From positions 172,086 through 236,085 of the forward strand of contig NZ_JACJRU010000005.1 in the NCBI RefSeq assembly GCF_014697425.1: 64,000 bases of DNA. The letters are read 5' to 3'. Positions 43,761-51,699 of this stretch are shown one piece after another (the first letter of the stretch is position 1; each line of letters starts with the position of its first letter). A model generated the notes under the pieces. The model did no database searches, was not told the origin of the DNA, and was given only the letters and a program-made list of their open reading frames with translations. This DNA is from Nostoc sp. FACHB-110 (lineage in GTDB: Bacteria; Cyanobacteriota; Cyanobacteriia; Cyanobacteriales; Nostocaceae). The translations under genes and the position numbers were made by a program.

Positions 43761-44845
43761 CTAAATGGTGGGGAATAAAGTAGTCCACCTTTTGACCAGA
43801 GTTGATTTTGACCGCGCACGAGATTGAATTTTGTTTTTGGGCCGAGGTTGCGATCGTATATTTCGGCGTAATTACCAACGTGTTTAATAATTCTGGCAGC
43901 GAAGTCGTTGGTTAAACCGAGTCCTTCTCCTAAATTGCCTTCTGTGCCTAAAAAGCGTTTGATATCTGGATCGTTACTGGTAGCAAATTGACTGATATTT
44001 TGAGAAGTAATACCCAATTCTTCAGCTTTGACTAGAGAATAAACTACCCATTTCACAACATCACCCCACCTAGTGTCTCCTTTAGCGACGGCTGGTGCTA
44101 GCGGCTCTGAGGAAATGACCTCATCAAGAATGATGTTATCGTCTGGTTTTGGTAAGATGGAACGCCGCGAGACTAAAGCAGAACGGTCAGCTGTAATACC
44201 TTCGCAACGTCCTTCAGCGTAGGTAGCAAAGGTAATGTTAACGTCTTCAAAAACCACGGGCTTATAAGCTATTCCCCGCTTCCGCATTTGGTCTGCTAAG
44301 TTCTGTTCGGTAGTTGTGCCGGTTTGGACGCAAATTGCTTTATTTTTCAGGTCTGCTAGGGTTTTAATGTTACTATTTTTGCGAACCATGATGGCTTGAC
44401 CATCATAAAAGACGACAGGCGCAAATTCTAAACCAACTGAGGTATCACGGCTAAGTGTCCAAGTGGTGTTACGGCTGAGAATATCAACTTCACCTGTTTG
44501 TAAGGCTGTAAAACGCTCTTTAGCGTTGAGGTTGCGATATTCTACTGCATCTGGGTTATCAAACAAAGCAGCTGCTACACCCCGACAAATATCTACATCG
44601 ATACCACTGTATTTACCGTCAGTTCCTACAAAACTAAAGCCTGGGACTTCACCACTAACGCCGCAAATCAACTGACCACGGCTTTTGATGGTATCCCAAC
44701 GATTTCGGGTTGCTTGGTTAGCAGAGTTATTCGCAGGAGTACCAGGTGTATTTGCGGTTTGACCTGATTCGCCGCTACAGGCTGCGATGGTAAAAATTAA
44801 AGGTGCGATCGCCAAGATTAAAGCTGATTTCCGCATAAACTTCAT
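43757..44845 (-). CDS. natF: Amino-acid ABC substrate-binding protein, NatF-like
   Basis: The 362-residue periplasmic binding protein has a signal peptide with lipobox-like LIFTIAACSGESG (Cys about residue 23, so a lipoprotein). A mature part with VSGEVPGFSFVGTDGKYSGI, DVDICRGVAAALFDNPDAVE and LNAKERFTALQTGEVDILSR follows, the SBP family-3 motifs of AapJ/NatF. It heads the natFGH-bgtA-like unit. A 12-bp palindrome lies 40 bp upstream of the start. Ligands are inferred from the Anabaena system. Confidence 0.87.
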   Translation of the reverse strand: MKFMRKSALILAIAPLIFTIAACSGESGQTANTPGTPANNSANQATRNRWDTIKSRGQLICGVSGEVPGFSFVGTDGKYSGIDVDICRGVAAALFDNPDAVEYRNLNAKERFTALQTGEVDILSRNTTWTLSRDTSVGLEFAPVVFYDGQAIMVRKNSNIKTLADLKNKAICVQTGTTTEQNLADQMRKRGIAYKPVVFEDVNITFATYAEGRCEGITADRSALVSRRSILPKPDDNIILDEVISSEPLAPAVAKGDTRWGDVVKWVVYSLVKAEELGITSQNISQFATSNDPDIKRFLGTEGNLGEGLGLTNDFAARIIKHVGNYAEIYDRNLGPKTKFNLVRGQNQLWSKGGLLYSPPFR

Positions 44846-45311
44846 GAATATTAAACGTCAAAAAATGTGTTGAGGACTACAATATTTTTGTACAAAATAA
44901 GTCGATGTTTGTAATATATAGCTTTTTGCAGATTTTTTAGCATTTGTGTATTCCAGCCTCAGATTTAGTTTGAGAAATCAAGTGGCTGAGATACTCAACT
45001 TATTTCAGCAGCCGAGTATCAGGTGATTAATTAATAATTGAGTAATAATATCGTGTTTTTTAATTAATACTTAAATACTGATGATTGAGCTACAAATATG
45101 CCTAAACATTTTGTCCTTATGCTTACTTCGGAGAAGATAACTTTCTTATTTTATGGATTGTAGATAAATCAATAAACAGAATTATCAAGTATGCGAAAAC
45201 TTGCTGCATACTATGTCAACAGGAGAAGTCGCCCACCAACCTCAGCATCTACTCTTAGCAGGGTAAACTAGTTTTGGTGAAAGCCGCTCCACCATTTCTT
45301 ATGAGGCTTTT
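44846..45311. other. 466-bp divergent gap with a palindrome near natF
   Basis: This region separates the minus-strand natF and the plus-strand YbjN gene, so it should carry both promoters. TTTTGTACAAAA (44886-44897) is a 12-bp perfect palindrome 41 bp upstream of the natF ATG, a candidate operator. I find no GTA-N8-TAC NtcA site close to natF. AT-rich runs fill 45020-45080. No ORF over 21 codons looks coding. Confidence 0.45.
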
Positions 45312-45869
45312 ATGGGAGCAAATCTCGAACAGATTGCCAGTTACTTAGACAAGCTAGGTTGGGACTACCGTTTTGATGATGAAGAAGAACGAATTATCAC
45401 AGGGGTGGAAGCTGATAACCTAGATGATTTTTTGATAGTTGTTCAACTGGATGAAGAAGGAAAATTTTTCCGCATATTTGCGCCTCAAGTTTTGGCTGGA
45501 GTGCAAGACCACCCTTACAAGGGAGCGATTCTACAGACGATGTTAGCCATTTCTTGGGAAACCAAAATGTTGCAATGGGAGTACGATCCATCTGATGGTG
45601 AAATCCGGGCAATTATTGAATTTCCCTTAGAGGACTCAATTCTCACTGAAAAACAATTTAACCGTTGTTTGAGTGGCTTGATTCAAATTGTTGATAGTAT
45701 TGCTATCCCTCGGCTAAAAGAAGTGATGGCGACAGGTCACGATCCGGGAAATGTGGAGTTAGGAGAAAGAATGTTACTCACTATTCAAGAAGAAGCACCT
45801 GGATTACTAGAACTGTTAGAAAAGGCGATGGAAGCCAGAAAAAAGCGCGGGACTTTTCCTAGTGAATGA
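45312..45869 (+). CDS. YbjN domain-containing protein
   Basis: The 185-residue soluble acidic protein resembles the YbjN/type III secretion chaperone-like fold common in cyanobacteria: EQIASYLDKLGWDYRFDDEE, then DDFLIVVQLDEEGKFFRIFA, ILQTMLAISWETKMLQWEYD and a C-terminal helix-rich part, TEKQFNRCLSGLIQIVDSI. The role is unknown; the fold suggests a chaperone or adaptor. It is followed after 78 bp by a DUF3318 gene on the same strand. Confidence 0.75.
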   Translation: MGANLEQIASYLDKLGWDYRFDDEEERIITGVEADNLDDFLIVVQLDEEGKFFRIFAPQVLAGVQDHPYKGAILQTMLAISWETKMLQWEYDPSDGEIRAIIEFPLEDSILTEKQFNRCLSGLIQIVDSIAIPRLKEVMATGHDPGNVELGERMLLTIQEEAPGLLELLEKAMEARKKRGTFPSE

Positions 45870-45947
45870 GGCGAAGTATCACTAATAATAGCTATACTCC
45901 AAAATGATACTCTGACTATATACTGAAATTTTATAGGGCTGGATTTT

Positions 45948-46592
45948 ATGACATCCTATGCAACCTCCTCTGCCAAAGCGGAAATGAGTGAACTCAGGCG
46001 GTTAAAAGGCTTACTACCGCCAGAATTGCAGAGTTGGGTCATGGTAGAAGGCACAACTGAGGTCAATCCACCCCTGATCCGGAGCGAAGAAATCGGCAAA
46101 GACCAAGTAGAAATTCAAATTGACTTGGTGAAATGGGATGCACTCGCAATGGATCAGCGTAATCTGCTTTTCTGGCATGAAGTTGCCCGCATTCAAAATG
46201 ACACAATTCCCAAAGATGGTTGGGAAATGGCAGCATTAGCGATTGGTTTAGGCGGTGCTGTGGGTGAGTTGTGGGTACAAGATGGATTGTTGCTGGTGCT
46301 AGCTTTAGCGTTGTGTGGTGTTTCTGGCTGGCGACTTTATCAAAAAAACAACGGCGAAAAGCAAATCAGAGAATTGCTAGATGCTGATGAAAAAGCGATC
46401 GCACTTGCAACTCGTTTTGGTTACAGTCTCCCCAATGCCTACAAGAGTTTGGGTAGTGCTTTAAAGACCCTGATTGATACTACTCCTAGCAAACGCCAAC
46501 GGTCTCGTTATGAAGCACGACTTTCTGCGCTTAAACGTAGTGCTAACAAGGCAAAAGCTAAATCAAGACCAACTGACGACGATAGACTGTAG
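45948..46592 (+). CDS. DUF3318 protein
   Basis: The 214-residue cyanobacterial protein belongs to DUF3318. It has an N-terminal soluble part (MSELRRLKGLLPPELQSWVM, then LVKWDALAMDQRNLLFWHEV), a pair of hydrophobic segments about residues 97-127 (AALAIGLGGAVGELWVQDGL, LLVLALALCGVSGW) and a basic C-terminal tail (KRQRSRYEARLSALKRSANK). The LLFWHE stretch recalls a metal-site fragment, but I do not claim activity. The function is unknown. It is closed by the terminator at 46608. Confidence 0.8.
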   Translation: MTSYATSSAKAEMSELRRLKGLLPPELQSWVMVEGTTEVNPPLIRSEEIGKDQVEIQIDLVKWDALAMDQRNLLFWHEVARIQNDTIPKDGWEMAALAIGLGGAVGELWVQDGLLLVLALALCGVSGWRLYQKNNGEKQIRELLDADEKAIALATRFGYSLPNAYKSLGSALKTLIDTTPSKRQRSRYEARLSALKRSANKAKAKSRPTDDDRL

Positions 46593-46607
46593 TCATCAAA
46601 AATTAAA

Positions 46608-46635
46608 TTGGGTGGGTACTTCTCTACCCACCCAA
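46608..46635. terminator. Bidirectional terminator between convergent genes
   Basis: An 11-bp perfect stem TTGGGTGGGTA (46608-46618) with TACCCACCCAA (46625-46635) and a 6-nt loop is followed by AAAATATTT on the plus side and A-rich sequence on the other. It sits between the convergent DUF3318 and PEP-CTERM genes and can serve both. Confidence 0.8.
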
Positions 46636-46645
46636 AAATATTTAT

Positions 46646-48124
46646 CTACTTTTCAATAGATTTAATTTGTCGGTGCAAAAACAAAGCACTCGCAGCCAGC
46701 AAGAAAATTCCCGCAGTTGTAGTTGGTTCGGGAACTTTTTTCGGCGAGATAAATCCGGCTAATTCTGCTTGAGTTGCTTTTAAAGCGTAAATATATGTAG
46801 GAATCAAAGTTGTGCCATTGGGACAACCACTGTCGATGGTTACTTGTGTGCCATCGGTACATACATCAAACTGGATATCATCATCATTTTGGGTGACGCT
46901 GAAATCGTTGTCTGTACCTACAATAATTGCGTAAGAGCCATCAGCAAGTTGAGGCCCTATTGCTAAACCTTCAAATTTTTCTGGAATAGGTAGCCCAGCA
47001 TTTTTTAAGAAATCGGCAATATCCGCAAATAAAGTTTTGCTGACAGGGTTGATGCCATTAGGTAAAATATTCTTTCCCTCCAAGCTAATGTTAGTTACAT
47101 CTGTTGCTTGACTCAAATCGATTTTATAGATACGTTTAGAAGCCACAGGGTTTTCGCCTTGGGGATCTTCGACACCAATACCGCGATTATCCCGTTCTAA
47201 AACTAAAAATTCTTTGTCATTTAGGGCTGTAATTGCACTAATGCCAATATTCCGCCCTTGAGCGTTAGGGCCAAAGGTTTCTTCGGGAACACGGGCATTG
47301 ATATCTGCTAAATTTTCTAATTGATAAATATACTGAGCGGTACTTTCACCAGTCTTAGTATCAAATTCTACGATTCTTAAGTTGCCACTACGCCGACCGT
47401 CGGGGGAACCTTCATTAACTAAGGGGTCTTGTAGCATGGCAAAAAGTTTACTGCCATCGGGACTGAGGGTTACGCCTTCAAAGCCGCGATTGTCTTGGCG
47501 ACCTGTGGTAATGTCGGGACGACCATCGACGTAGTTAATAGTGCCATTGCTTTGTCGGGGAATGAGGTTGCTAGGAGTAGCAAACGCCCGAATGAAGTTA
47601 CCTGTTGGGCTGAATTCATATACTGATGGGCCGTATTCATCAGAAACATAAAAATTACCATTAGGTGCGATCGCAAATCCTTCTGGGTCAAAACTGCGGC
47701 CGAGAATGCTAGGATTACCATTTAGCTTTGTTGGGTTCAAGCCGTTAAAGTTCTGCCCATTCTGTGTGAATAAAATGGTGTCGAGCAGTTTAAGATTGCT
47801 AATTGCACCTGTGGTTTGGTCAACATCTAAAGAAAATTTCTGTACCCGTGTTTTATAGTCAATCACACCACCGCCAGGGCCGCGATCTGCCAAACTGTAA
47901 TACACGTTGTTGTAGCGATCGTAGTAGAGATCAGAGAAAAATCCTAAGCGATTAGTATTAGCACTATTGCTGTTAGAAGGAGATAAATCTGTACTATTAC
48001 CAGGAACTGTTAGGCCGTTAATTAAAGAAATAGCACTGGCAGAGTGAGCAAATCCCGTAATACTAACTACACCAGTTACCAAAGAAAGGCTTAATCCAGA
48101 AATCCAATGCTTGAGAGACACCAT
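46646..48124 (-). CDS. Esterase-like/phytase-like protein with PEP-CTERM anchor
   Basis: The 492-residue exported protein has a signal peptide (HWISGLSLSLVTGVVSITGF, cleavage after ASA) and a beta-propeller-like body with repeats such as FFSDLYYDRYNNVYYSLADR, SFDPEGFAIAPNGNFYVSDE and NRGFEGVTLSPDGSKLFAML. These match the esterase-like-activity-of-phytase family. It ends with VPEPTTTAGIFLLAASALFL and a short basic tail, a PEP-CTERM sorting signal. It probably acts at the cell surface; the substrate is unknown. Confidence 0.85.
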   Translation of the reverse strand: MVSLKHWISGLSLSLVTGVVSITGFAHSASAISLINGLTVPGNSTDLSPSNSNSANTNRLGFFSDLYYDRYNNVYYSLADRGPGGGVIDYKTRVQKFSLDVDQTTGAISNLKLLDTILFTQNGQNFNGLNPTKLNGNPSILGRSFDPEGFAIAPNGNFYVSDEYGPSVYEFSPTGNFIRAFATPSNLIPRQSNGTINYVDGRPDITTGRQDNRGFEGVTLSPDGSKLFAMLQDPLVNEGSPDGRRSGNLRIVEFDTKTGESTAQYIYQLENLADINARVPEETFGPNAQGRNIGISAITALNDKEFLVLERDNRGIGVEDPQGENPVASKRIYKIDLSQATDVTNISLEGKNILPNGINPVSKTLFADIADFLKNAGLPIPEKFEGLAIGPQLADGSYAIIVGTDNDFSVTQNDDDIQFDVCTDGTQVTIDSGCPNGTTLIPTYIYALKATQAELAGFISPKKVPEPTTTAGIFLLAASALFLHRQIKSIEK

Positions 48125-48262
48125 GTAAATTCCCTGAAAGACACAGTGTTCTCAGCTTTGGACTTCCAGATTAAAGAAAGGTTAATAAAAGATTAACGTG
48201 CTTATTAGCACATGAATATTTTACGAATGTGGTTTTTACTAGGGTACATCTTTATCAAACTT

Positions 48263-49060
48263 TTACAGCTGATTGAGCATTTTATGAGTTTGGGGGACAA
48301 CGCGCACCTGGGAAACAAACTCTTTCATTAAAGCTTGCCAGATCAACACTTGATCGGGAGTTGGGGCAAGAATTGGCGTTGGGGTAAGCTGGGCCGCAAC
48401 AGGTAGAGGGGTAACTGGTTGCAAAAATACGGGGATTGTTGGACTGATATCTGCTATCAACAAGGCGGCTTGCTTTAATTCATCTAAATGTGTGGTTTGT
48501 GAAATAATTATCTTGACAAAAACATCTAAAGATGAATTGTGGCATAATTGGAGAAATTTTGCGTGAGCTTGCCAATGGTTCTCGCCACTGACGCTAGGCA
48601 GTTTCAAATCCATTCCTACAGCGTCTAAGTAGGGCAGAATCATCGCTAGTTGTTCTGGACGATGGCCACCTGTCTCTAAATATATAGGGAGATGAGTGAG
48701 CGATCGCACTTGAGGCAAGAATTCAAGCAAAAAAGGGGCGTGTAGAAGTGGTTCGCCTCCGGTTAGGCTGATGCTATCGTGTAAAAACGGTAAATTTTGA
48801 CGTTTAATCCATTCGAGTAATATGGTTAAGGGAACGGGATTAGAGTGAATTTCAAAATCTCGGAGTCCAGGTGATATTTCTACCTTGCAGGTAGCAGGTG
48901 CATTCCAAGTGTACGCGCTATCGCAAAAGTGACAGCGCAAGTCACATAAAGCAAAGCGAATAAAAATTTGACGTGTCCCGACATTCAATCCTTCCCCTTG
49001 AATAGCAGAAAAGACCTCTATCAGGCGTGCAGTAGGTTCAACCTTAATGTTAGCAGTCAT
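48263..49060 (-). CDS. queE: 7-carboxy-7-deazaguanine synthase
   Basis: QueE is the radical SAM step of queuosine/7-deazaguanine synthesis. The product of about 265 residues has EVFSAIQGEGLNVGTRQIFI, the FeS triad C-x3-C-x2-C in RFALCDLRCHFCDSAYTW, and SLTGGEPLLHAPFLLEFLP. I start at ATG 49060 (MTANIKVEP); the longer frame to 49072 would need TTG. The C-terminus is longer than minimal QueE and Pro/Thr rich around residue 230. Confidence 0.88.
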   Translation of the reverse strand: MTANIKVEPTARLIEVFSAIQGEGLNVGTRQIFIRFALCDLRCHFCDSAYTWNAPATCKVEISPGLRDFEIHSNPVPLTILLEWIKRQNLPFLHDSISLTGGEPLLHAPFLLEFLPQVRSLTHLPIYLETGGHRPEQLAMILPYLDAVGMDLKLPSVSGENHWQAHAKFLQLCHNSSLDVFVKIIISQTTHLDELKQAALLIADISPTIPVFLQPVTPLPVAAQLTPTPILAPTPDQVLIWQALMKEFVSQVRVVPQTHKMLNQL

Positions 49061-49253
49061 GGGATGTAGCAATGCGATCGCGTTGTGACGTTACAACGAC
49101 AAGTACTTTTGTGTTCTTGTTCTATTGTGAATCGTCGTTGGCAATCCTGCTTTCGCTCTCAATAACTAACAATCAGTCTGCACCTACTTAAATATGAAAT
49201 ATGGGGTTAATTGATTTTCTAGGACAAAATAATGTTTGGCGGATTAAATTTAC

Positions 49254-50300
49254 ATGGCAACGAAAGTGCAGAGCTTCATGACTAGCCAACCCACAGAGGT
49301 AAATTTTCTAGTTACTTCCCTAAATGAAATGGCCATAGTGCAAGTGCCAGCGCGTTTAAGTGTGCTGGAAGCTGTCGGCTTTAAACAAACCTGCCAAAAA
49401 TTGACTCAAGCAAATCCATATCCCAAGAAAATTATTATTGATTTTCACCAAACTATTTTTATGGATAGTAGTGGTTTAGGGGCTTTAGTCAGTAATTACA
49501 AAACTGCTCAAGAACATGGAATTACGATAATTCTGCGCGATGTTACCCCTCAAGTGATGGCGGTATTAACCTTGACAGAACTAGACCAAGTTTTTCCAAT
49601 GGAATTCAGTAGCGAACCAGCCGTCGTAGAAGCGGAGAATGCTACAGAAGTTGCCAAAAATAGTTCTGTTAAAGAGCAGCTACCGACAACCCATCCGTCT
49701 GTCGCTTCTTGGATGAAACGCTTAATAGATATTGTTGGCTCAATAGTGGGTTTGATAATTACAGGAATTTTATGTATTCCCATTGTGGTTGCTATTACAA
49801 TTGATGACTCCGGCCCAATTTTCTTTGAGCAAACTCGCTGTGGTTGGATGGGGAAGCGGTTTAAAATTTGGAAATTTCGCTCGATGTGTGTAGATGCGGA
49901 AGCGAAAAAATCTCTTGTCAAAAATCAAGTACAAGGTGCATTCTTTAAAAATGAGAATGACCCGAGAATTACTAAGGTAGGGCGTTTTTTGCGGCGTACT
50001 AGTTTAGATGAATTACCCCAATTTTGGAACGTCTTAAAAGGCGATATGAGTTTAGTAGGTACTAGACCACCTACACCTGATGAAGTTGAACGTTACGAAG
50101 TACCAGAGTGGCAACGCTTAGATGTTAAGCCGGGTATGACTGGAGAATGGCAGGTTAATGGACGCTCTACGGTTCGGAGTTTTGAAGATGTCATTCGTCT
50201 AGATTTGCAATATCAAAAAAATTGGAGTTTATTGTACGATTTGAAGTTAATTTTTAAGACTGTTGCTATTTTGTTTAATCGCAAGAGTGGTGCGTTTTAG
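49254..50300 (+). CDS. STAS domain fused to a bacterial sugar transferase
   Basis: The 348-residue protein has two parts. Residues 25-118 form a STAS/anti-sigma-antagonist domain with the phosphorylation motif MDSSGLG (D71-S72-S73) in IIIDFHQTIFMDSSGLGALV. A linker rich in Glu and Ala follows. Residues 152-348 are a WcaJ/polyprenyl-phosphate sugar-phosphate transferase: one hydrophobic hairpin (LIDIVGSIVGLIITGILCIP), FKIWKFRSM, LRRTSLDELPQFWNVLKGDM and SLVGTRPPTPDEVERYE. It would start an exopolysaccharide or glycolipid repeat unit and be tuned by a kinase/phosphatase partner switch, which is inferred. No polysaccharide genes adjoin it. Confidence 0.85.
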   Translation: MATKVQSFMTSQPTEVNFLVTSLNEMAIVQVPARLSVLEAVGFKQTCQKLTQANPYPKKIIIDFHQTIFMDSSGLGALVSNYKTAQEHGITIILRDVTPQVMAVLTLTELDQVFPMEFSSEPAVVEAENATEVAKNSSVKEQLPTTHPSVASWMKRLIDIVGSIVGLIITGILCIPIVVAITIDDSGPIFFEQTRCGWMGKRFKIWKFRSMCVDAEAKKSLVKNQVQGAFFKNENDPRITKVGRFLRRTSLDELPQFWNVLKGDMSLVGTRPPTPDEVERYEVPEWQRLDVKPGMTGEWQVNGRSTVRSFEDVIRLDLQYQKNWSLLYDLKLIFKTVAILFNRKSGAF

Positions 50301-50471
50301 CGAAAAATTAATTTTACAATCGTCAGTAAATTATGACTAATAAACTAATTGCCCAAGCTCGTTATGAGTTTGGGCAATTAAGTATAAATAATACCCAGTT
50401 ACAGTCAAAGATAGTAACCTAGAGAGTGGGGAGTAGGAATACTATTTTTGATAGTAACTTAGGATGAGATT

Positions 50472-50720
50472 TTAGCCTTTTTGTTTAGAGCGATCGCAGT
50501 GATATGGATATAGCCATTCGCATCTAAAAACTCCCCGGGTATGCTTTTCTAAAAATGTCCCAGCGTGGTATTTATCGGAGATGTTAATTCCAGCTTTGGT
50601 TTTAATTTCATATATCCAAGGAAACGCTGCGGTTAAAATTGCGATCGCAGCTACAAAATAAAATAAACTGGTTCCTATTTTGCTAAATTTGCGAGAATTG
50701 CTGTTGACGTTTCGGCGCAT
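50472..50720 (-). CDS. Small hypothetical membrane protein
   Basis: The 82-residue product has one likely membrane helix (about residues 15-36, IGTSLFYFVAAIAILTAAFP), a polar N-terminus and a Cys/His-containing C-terminus (RCEWLYPYHCDRSKQKG). I do not recognise the family. It is on the same strand as the HNH gene, 36 bp downstream of that gene's stop. Confidence 0.45.
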   Translation of the reverse strand: MRRNVNSNSRKFSKIGTSLFYFVAAIAILTAAFPWIYEIKTKAGINISDKYHAGTFLEKHTRGVFRCEWLYPYHCDRSKQKG

Positions 50721-50755
50721 AAATATTAATAACTAACAGCCTCTTCTAGGTTAGC

Positions 50756-51001
50756 TTAACTTTGAAAATTGCGCCGAAAACGGTGGTCAGTTTTATCTGA
50801 TTTACTTTGATTACAAATCAAGCAAAGAGTATGTAAATTGCTGATATCATTTTGACCACCAAGTGCTAACGGGATGATATGGTCGATAGTTAATTTTGCT
50901 TCTACAGATGTTTTACCGCAGCTTTGACACTGATATTTGTCGCGTTGGAAGACATATTGTCTAACTTCTGGTGGAATGCGAATACGTGGCGTTTTACTCA
51001 T
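50756..51001 (-). CDS. HNH endonuclease
   Basis: The 81-residue stand-alone HNH protein has C25-x2-C28 in KYQCQSCGK, the catalytic histidine in TIDHIIPLALGG (D40-H41), N55-L56-H57 in ISNLHTLC, and a second C60-x2-C63 in CLICNQSKSDK. That is the McrA-like zinc-bound HNH core with almost nothing else. Its ATG lies in the last codons of the KGK gene (4-bp overlap), so the two are coupled. The target is unknown, and no phage or intron context is visible. Confidence 0.88.
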   Translation of the reverse strand: MSKTPRIRIPPEVRQYVFQRDKYQCQSCGKTSVEAKLTIDHIIPLALGGQNDISNLHTLCLICNQSKSDKTDHRFRRNFQS

Positions 51002-51384
51002 GAATTTTCCTCATGAATCATCCGACGTAAATCATCAAAAGGTGATTCTGGTTCGGTGAAGTTTAAATTATTACTGTTAGTTGTTTCTAAATCATCTTCA
51101 ATATAAAATTCAATGCTTAGGTTAAATTTAACTTTTCCCTTTTTCCAATTTTGAGAACCTAGGGTTAATATTTGACAGTCTATCCCTTCCTTAAAACATT
51201 TTTCAACAGATGGAAGTTGAATTATTTGATTATTTAATTCTTGCTGTAGTCTTTGTGCTAAAGAATGATTTGATGATTGACTTACACCAGTTTTAATTTT
51301 GCTAACCTTGTAAGTATTATCTCCAACTTCGATAACATCATCATCATTACATTCTATGGGCTTAAATATATCTTCCATATTCAC
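50998..51384 (-). CDS. KGK-family protein
   Basis: The 128-residue acidic protein matches the cyanobacterial KGK domain. It shows ECNDDDVIEVGDNTYKVSKI near the start, EGIDCQILTLGSQNWKKGKV with the naming KGK, and KFNLSIEFYIEDDLE. The tail (PESPFDDLRRMIHEE) is acidic. The function of the family is unknown. It overlaps the HNH gene start by 4 bp. Confidence 0.75.
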   Translation of the reverse strand: MNMEDIFKPIECNDDDVIEVGDNTYKVSKIKTGVSQSSNHSLAQRLQQELNNQIIQLPSVEKCFKEGIDCQILTLGSQNWKKGKVKFNLSIEFYIEDDLETTNSNNLNFTEPESPFDDLRRMIHEENS

Positions 51385-51699
51385 CTTTATTACTAATTCA
51401 ACTATTTACAAAAAACATTATTCACTTTGATAGTTTCATATACCCAACTTTTTTAAGAAATAAATGTAGTGGACTGTCTACACTAAAATAGTGCAAGGTA
51501 GGTTGGGTGTAACGCAGTGAAACCCAACATTTTTAGAATTTTGTTGGGTTACGCTCCGCTTCACCCAACCTACAATTTTTTTGCAACATTTTAGTCTTGC
51601 CACGCCAGTAGATTTCAAAAATCAAATATGAGTCTTCTAGAGCTTCAAGTTTATGAATGGAAGCTCTATAAAATAATTAATTGTGTGCTGAATGAATAT
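51385..51699. other. 315-bp gap with a palindromic repeat
   Basis: It holds the 76-bp element at 51498-51573. The right end (51640-51699) follows the dynamin stop. The left end should contain the promoter of the KGK-HNH-hypothetical unit. No ORF is seen. Confidence 0.5.
51498..51573. repeat. 76-bp palindromic repeat, copy A
   Basis: It has the ends GTAGGTTGGGT...ACCCAACCTAC. Inside, each half is itself a hairpin: GTTGGGT-N13-ACCCAAC, then a 13-nt AT spacer, then GTTGGGT-N13-ACCCAAC. There are four copies of the GTTGGGT word in alternating sense. The same design and length return at 54414-54489. It looks like a small non-autonomous mobile or REP-type element. Confidence 0.75.

Noticed and set aside
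46662..46862. Minus-strand ORF of 66 codons within the PEP-CTERM gene
   Set aside because: Out-of-frame shadow of the 492-residue gene on the same strand.
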